From contig CAMLHZ010000010.1 of the NCBI GenBank assembly GCA_946480085.1, positions 72,952 to 136,951 on the forward strand: DNA of 64,000 bases. The letters are read 5' to 3'. A program made the translations under genes and the position numbers. The stretch's first letter is position 1; each line of letters opens with the position of its first letter. The notes under the pieces were generated by a model. The model was given only the letters and a program-made list of their open reading frames with translations, was not told the origin of the DNA and did no database searches. This DNA comes from an uncultured Flavobacteriales bacterium (GTDB lineage Bacteria; Bacteroidota; Bacteroidia; Flavobacteriales; Crocinitomicaceae). This document shows, piece after piece, positions 62,119-64,000 of this stretch.

Positions 62119-64000
62119 TTATTCTCCTGATTCTATCTTTCTCGTCTCAGTATTTAGGACATCACTACATTCCTTACAATAGATCTCTTTCACATCCGGA
62201 TCGTCTAAAATCTGGAAATTGAGATTTGGTGAGTTGAAGTAAGTACAAAATTCGGCTCCGCGATATTTCAGGATCTTCTTGAAATAAGAAATGTATTTAT
62301 CGTGCGGAAGATTCACATTTGTTAAATGAATCAGTTTCAGGAAATAAACCAAATCTTCCGGATTCTCTGTCTCATCAATTCTGTTCTTCACCAAATCATA
62401 TGCAAACTTATTCTGCTTGAAATACGAATAATACGATGCTAATTCGAATGTTTTATCTGCATCCAAACGTGCGTTTCCAATGTAAGTCTTAACTCTATTG
62501 TGGAATCTCTTTTTTCTTCTTGGTTCAAACCAATCACTTCCACTAGCAAAGTTCAGAATAATCCGTGCCTGAATCTTTTTGTCGACATAACGAAGTTTCT
62601 TCAATTTCTTAAAGTACTTTTTCTTGGTCATTCCAAGCGTTCCACTCCTCCACTTGTAATATTCCAAAATGGCCAAGCTCGTTCGTACACGCTTGAAAGT
62701 GGTATCCACACTTTTTACAGCTTCCAGATCGCTTTCAAGAATTGCATATCTGTTTTCATTTAATGAATCAATCAGAAAATGAATAGTGGCTCTATCGTGA
62801 AGCACCCGTTTGTTACGCTTCTCAAAAGGAATTACCATTTCATCCAACTCTTCTAAAGTCATCTCACCTTTCAGAATGAAATTGTATTGCACACGTTGTA
62901 ATTGTGCAGCATATCTGGCTTTCTTACTTGAAATGGCTTGATTAAACATTGTACTCACCATTTCCTTTGTCACAATCAGATCAACCGTATCCTTGGTCGT
63001 CATCACCACTTGAACATATCTGTGCTTTGCCAGAATAGGCTCAAGCTTCATTACCAAATTATTGTCTTTAAGAGCTGAACGAAGATCTGCATCCGATAGT
63101 TTTCCCAGATATTCAAATTCTGTCCCCACAATATCTTCTCTAAAATCTTCAAAATTCTCATTGACTTTGGTCGATATTTTATTTCCTGCAATCCCTTTAG
63201 AAATGAGGAAATCAGACAAATACTTAGCTCGATTAGAATACAGTTTATTGTTGTTTTCAGCTGTACCTTCTATACTTGCGTAACCTTCCAATGCTATTTT
63301 ATCGATTTTGCCCTGATTCAGACTCAAAAACTCCGCAACGGACGTTAAAACGGTTGAATCTTTCGGCTGAATCAATCCTTTTCCGAAAAACATCGTGGCC
63401 GAAATAGTATCAAGCACCAAATCGTCTTCGAGCAGTTCTTCAGGTTCAATACCAAATGTCAAAGGAATATCTACGTAATAGGAAGACGGAATGACATTAT
63501 AAATCACTTCAGAACAGGTTCGTTTATTCTTTACAATGGTCAGATTCACCTCAAAATCTTCCTTGATATAACTTGGAACTTTCCCCAGATAAACAGAAGT
63601 ATTGAACATTCCAACGAAATAGTTCTTCTTATAAACCGGCGGAAGCGGAATTCCTCGAACTGCCCGCCTACCATTAAAATAGTTATTGCTATCACATGGA
63701 TATTGCGATTTCAAAACGATATTCGCCGCTAGTCCGTCATTCCATGGATTGTACAAACGCATTCGCGAAGCTGACCATCTTGGAATACGGAATCCTGTTC
63801 CAAACACAAAGTAAATACTACTGTCAGCAGTTACCGCTATAGTTCCAATTGGCATTCTTCCCTGACAATAAGCACAACGCCAGGGACTCTCTGGCTTGTA
63901 TTTCAAAGAATCTACCTGTTCTTCATACTTTGTTTGATAAATTGGTCCACCAAACAACTGACAAGCATATACTTGGCCATCGGCATTTACCGAAACAGCA
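62119..64000 (-). CDS. OmpA-family protein (5' part outside window)
   Basis: About 627 residues are visible and the frame is open to the window end, so the N-terminus is missing. An OmpA C-terminal peptidoglycan-binding domain is seen in 'DSTVLTSVAEFLSLNQGKIDKIALEGYASIEGTAENNNKLYSNRAKYLSDFLISKGI'. A long helical/charged region follows instead of ending there, which is unusual for OmpA. The N-terminal part contains 'CAYCQGRMP' and a later beta-rich stretch. It probably tethers the outer membrane to peptidoglycan. Confidence 0.8.
   Translation of the reverse strand, partial: AVSVNADGQVYACQLFGGPIYQTKYEEQVDSLKYKPESPWRCAYCQGRMPIGTIAVTADSSIYFVFGTGFRIPRWSASRMRLYNPWNDGLAANIVLKSQYPCDSNNYFNGRRAVRGIPLPPVYKKNYFVGMFNTSVYLGKVPSYIKEDFEVNLTIVKNKRTCSEVIYNVIPSSYYVDIPLTFGIEPEELLEDDLVLDTISATMFFGKGLIQPKDSTVLTSVAEFLSLNQGKIDKIALEGYASIEGTAENNNKLYSNRAKYLSDFLISKGIAGNKISTKVNENFEDFREDIVGTEFEYLGKLSDADLRSALKDNNLVMKLEPILAKHRYVQVVMTTKDTVDLIVTKEMVSTMFNQAISSKKARYAAQLQRVQYNFILKGEMTLEELDEMVIPFEKRNKRVLHDRATIHFLIDSLNENRYAILESDLEAVKSVDTTFKRVRTSLAILEYYKWRSGTLGMTKKKYFKKLKKLRYVDKKIQARIILNFASGSDWFEPRRKKRFHNRVKTYIGNARLDADKTFELASYYSYFKQNKFAYDLVKNRIDETENPEDLVYFLKLIHLTNVNLPHDKYISYFKKILKYRGAEFCTYFNSPNLNFQILDDPDVKEIYCKECSDVLNTETRKIESGE

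Overview
The window looks like chromosomal DNA of a Bacteroidetes bacterium, most likely Flavobacteriales. The marine/freshwater Crocinitomicaceae/Fluviicola type is a low-confidence guess. Three things point this way. Several secreted proteins carry type IX secretion (T9SS) type A C-terminal sorting domains with YPNP motifs. Promoters have the Bacteroidetes form TTG-N19-TAnnTTTG (clear at 13162, 13636, 20802 and 40809). Gene families include Bacteroidetes-style LptD, DUF5606, a long IspH, a GNAT-nitrilase fusion and WG-repeat proteins. The DNA is AT-rich and gene-dense.

Layout. 1-8.8 kb is an envelope and housekeeping block: MlaD-type MCE protein (cut by the window edge, TTG start), periplasmic amidase, LptD, YqgE, RarA, an LpxL/HtrB-like acyltransferase and a secreted beta-propeller-like protein. 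8.8-14.4 kb holds thioredoxin, a MenE-like ligase, a DnaJ-domain membrane protein, SmpB, RecR, MscL and an RRM protein. 14.5-16.7 kb is an unrecognised four-gene minus-strand operon ending in a broken T9SS tail. 16.9-18.4 kb is an HxlR regulator divergent from a Gal80-like oxidoreductase, with a clear palindromic operator between them. 18.4-20.8 kb contains the tmRNA gene (ssrA) and, downstream of it, a Crp/Fnr-cupin gene pair bracketed by repeats. 20.9-35.8 kb is mixed: secreted proteins, EVE/MarR/VOC genes, an LRR-T9SS protein, an ice-binding protein, a GNAT-nitrilase fusion, an X-Pro peptidase and a RibD-like reductase. 35.9-40.6 kb holds CorA, a truncated pyruvate-kinase-like protein, HutD and a WG/SUMF1 protein.

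40.8-45.2 kb is the most unusual part. It has tRNA-Lys, then an AT-rich islet of four genes, then tRNA-Ala. The islet encodes an AAA ATPase fused to a TOPRIM domain (OLD/PARIS-like), a HEPN-like protein and two unrecognised proteins. It lies between degenerate copies of the tRNA-Lys 3' end. All three stable-RNA loci in the window (ssrA, tRNA-Lys, tRNA-Ala) share one arrangement: RNA 3' end, A/T-rich terminator, and a decayed second copy of the 3' end, with or without cargo genes between. Tail sequences at ssrA and tRNA-Lys are related to each other.

45.3-64 kb contains a thioesterase, a LuxR-type response regulator, a secreted protein with an ECF sigma factor and putative anti-sigma factor, a receiver-cyclase-HD fusion, an abundant-looking T9SS protein, IspH, two subtilases, a DUF5606 protein with a histone-H1-like tail, an M3 oligopeptidase and an OmpA-family protein cut by the window end. 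SmpB and ssrA, the two trans-translation partners, are both present but about 9 kb apart.
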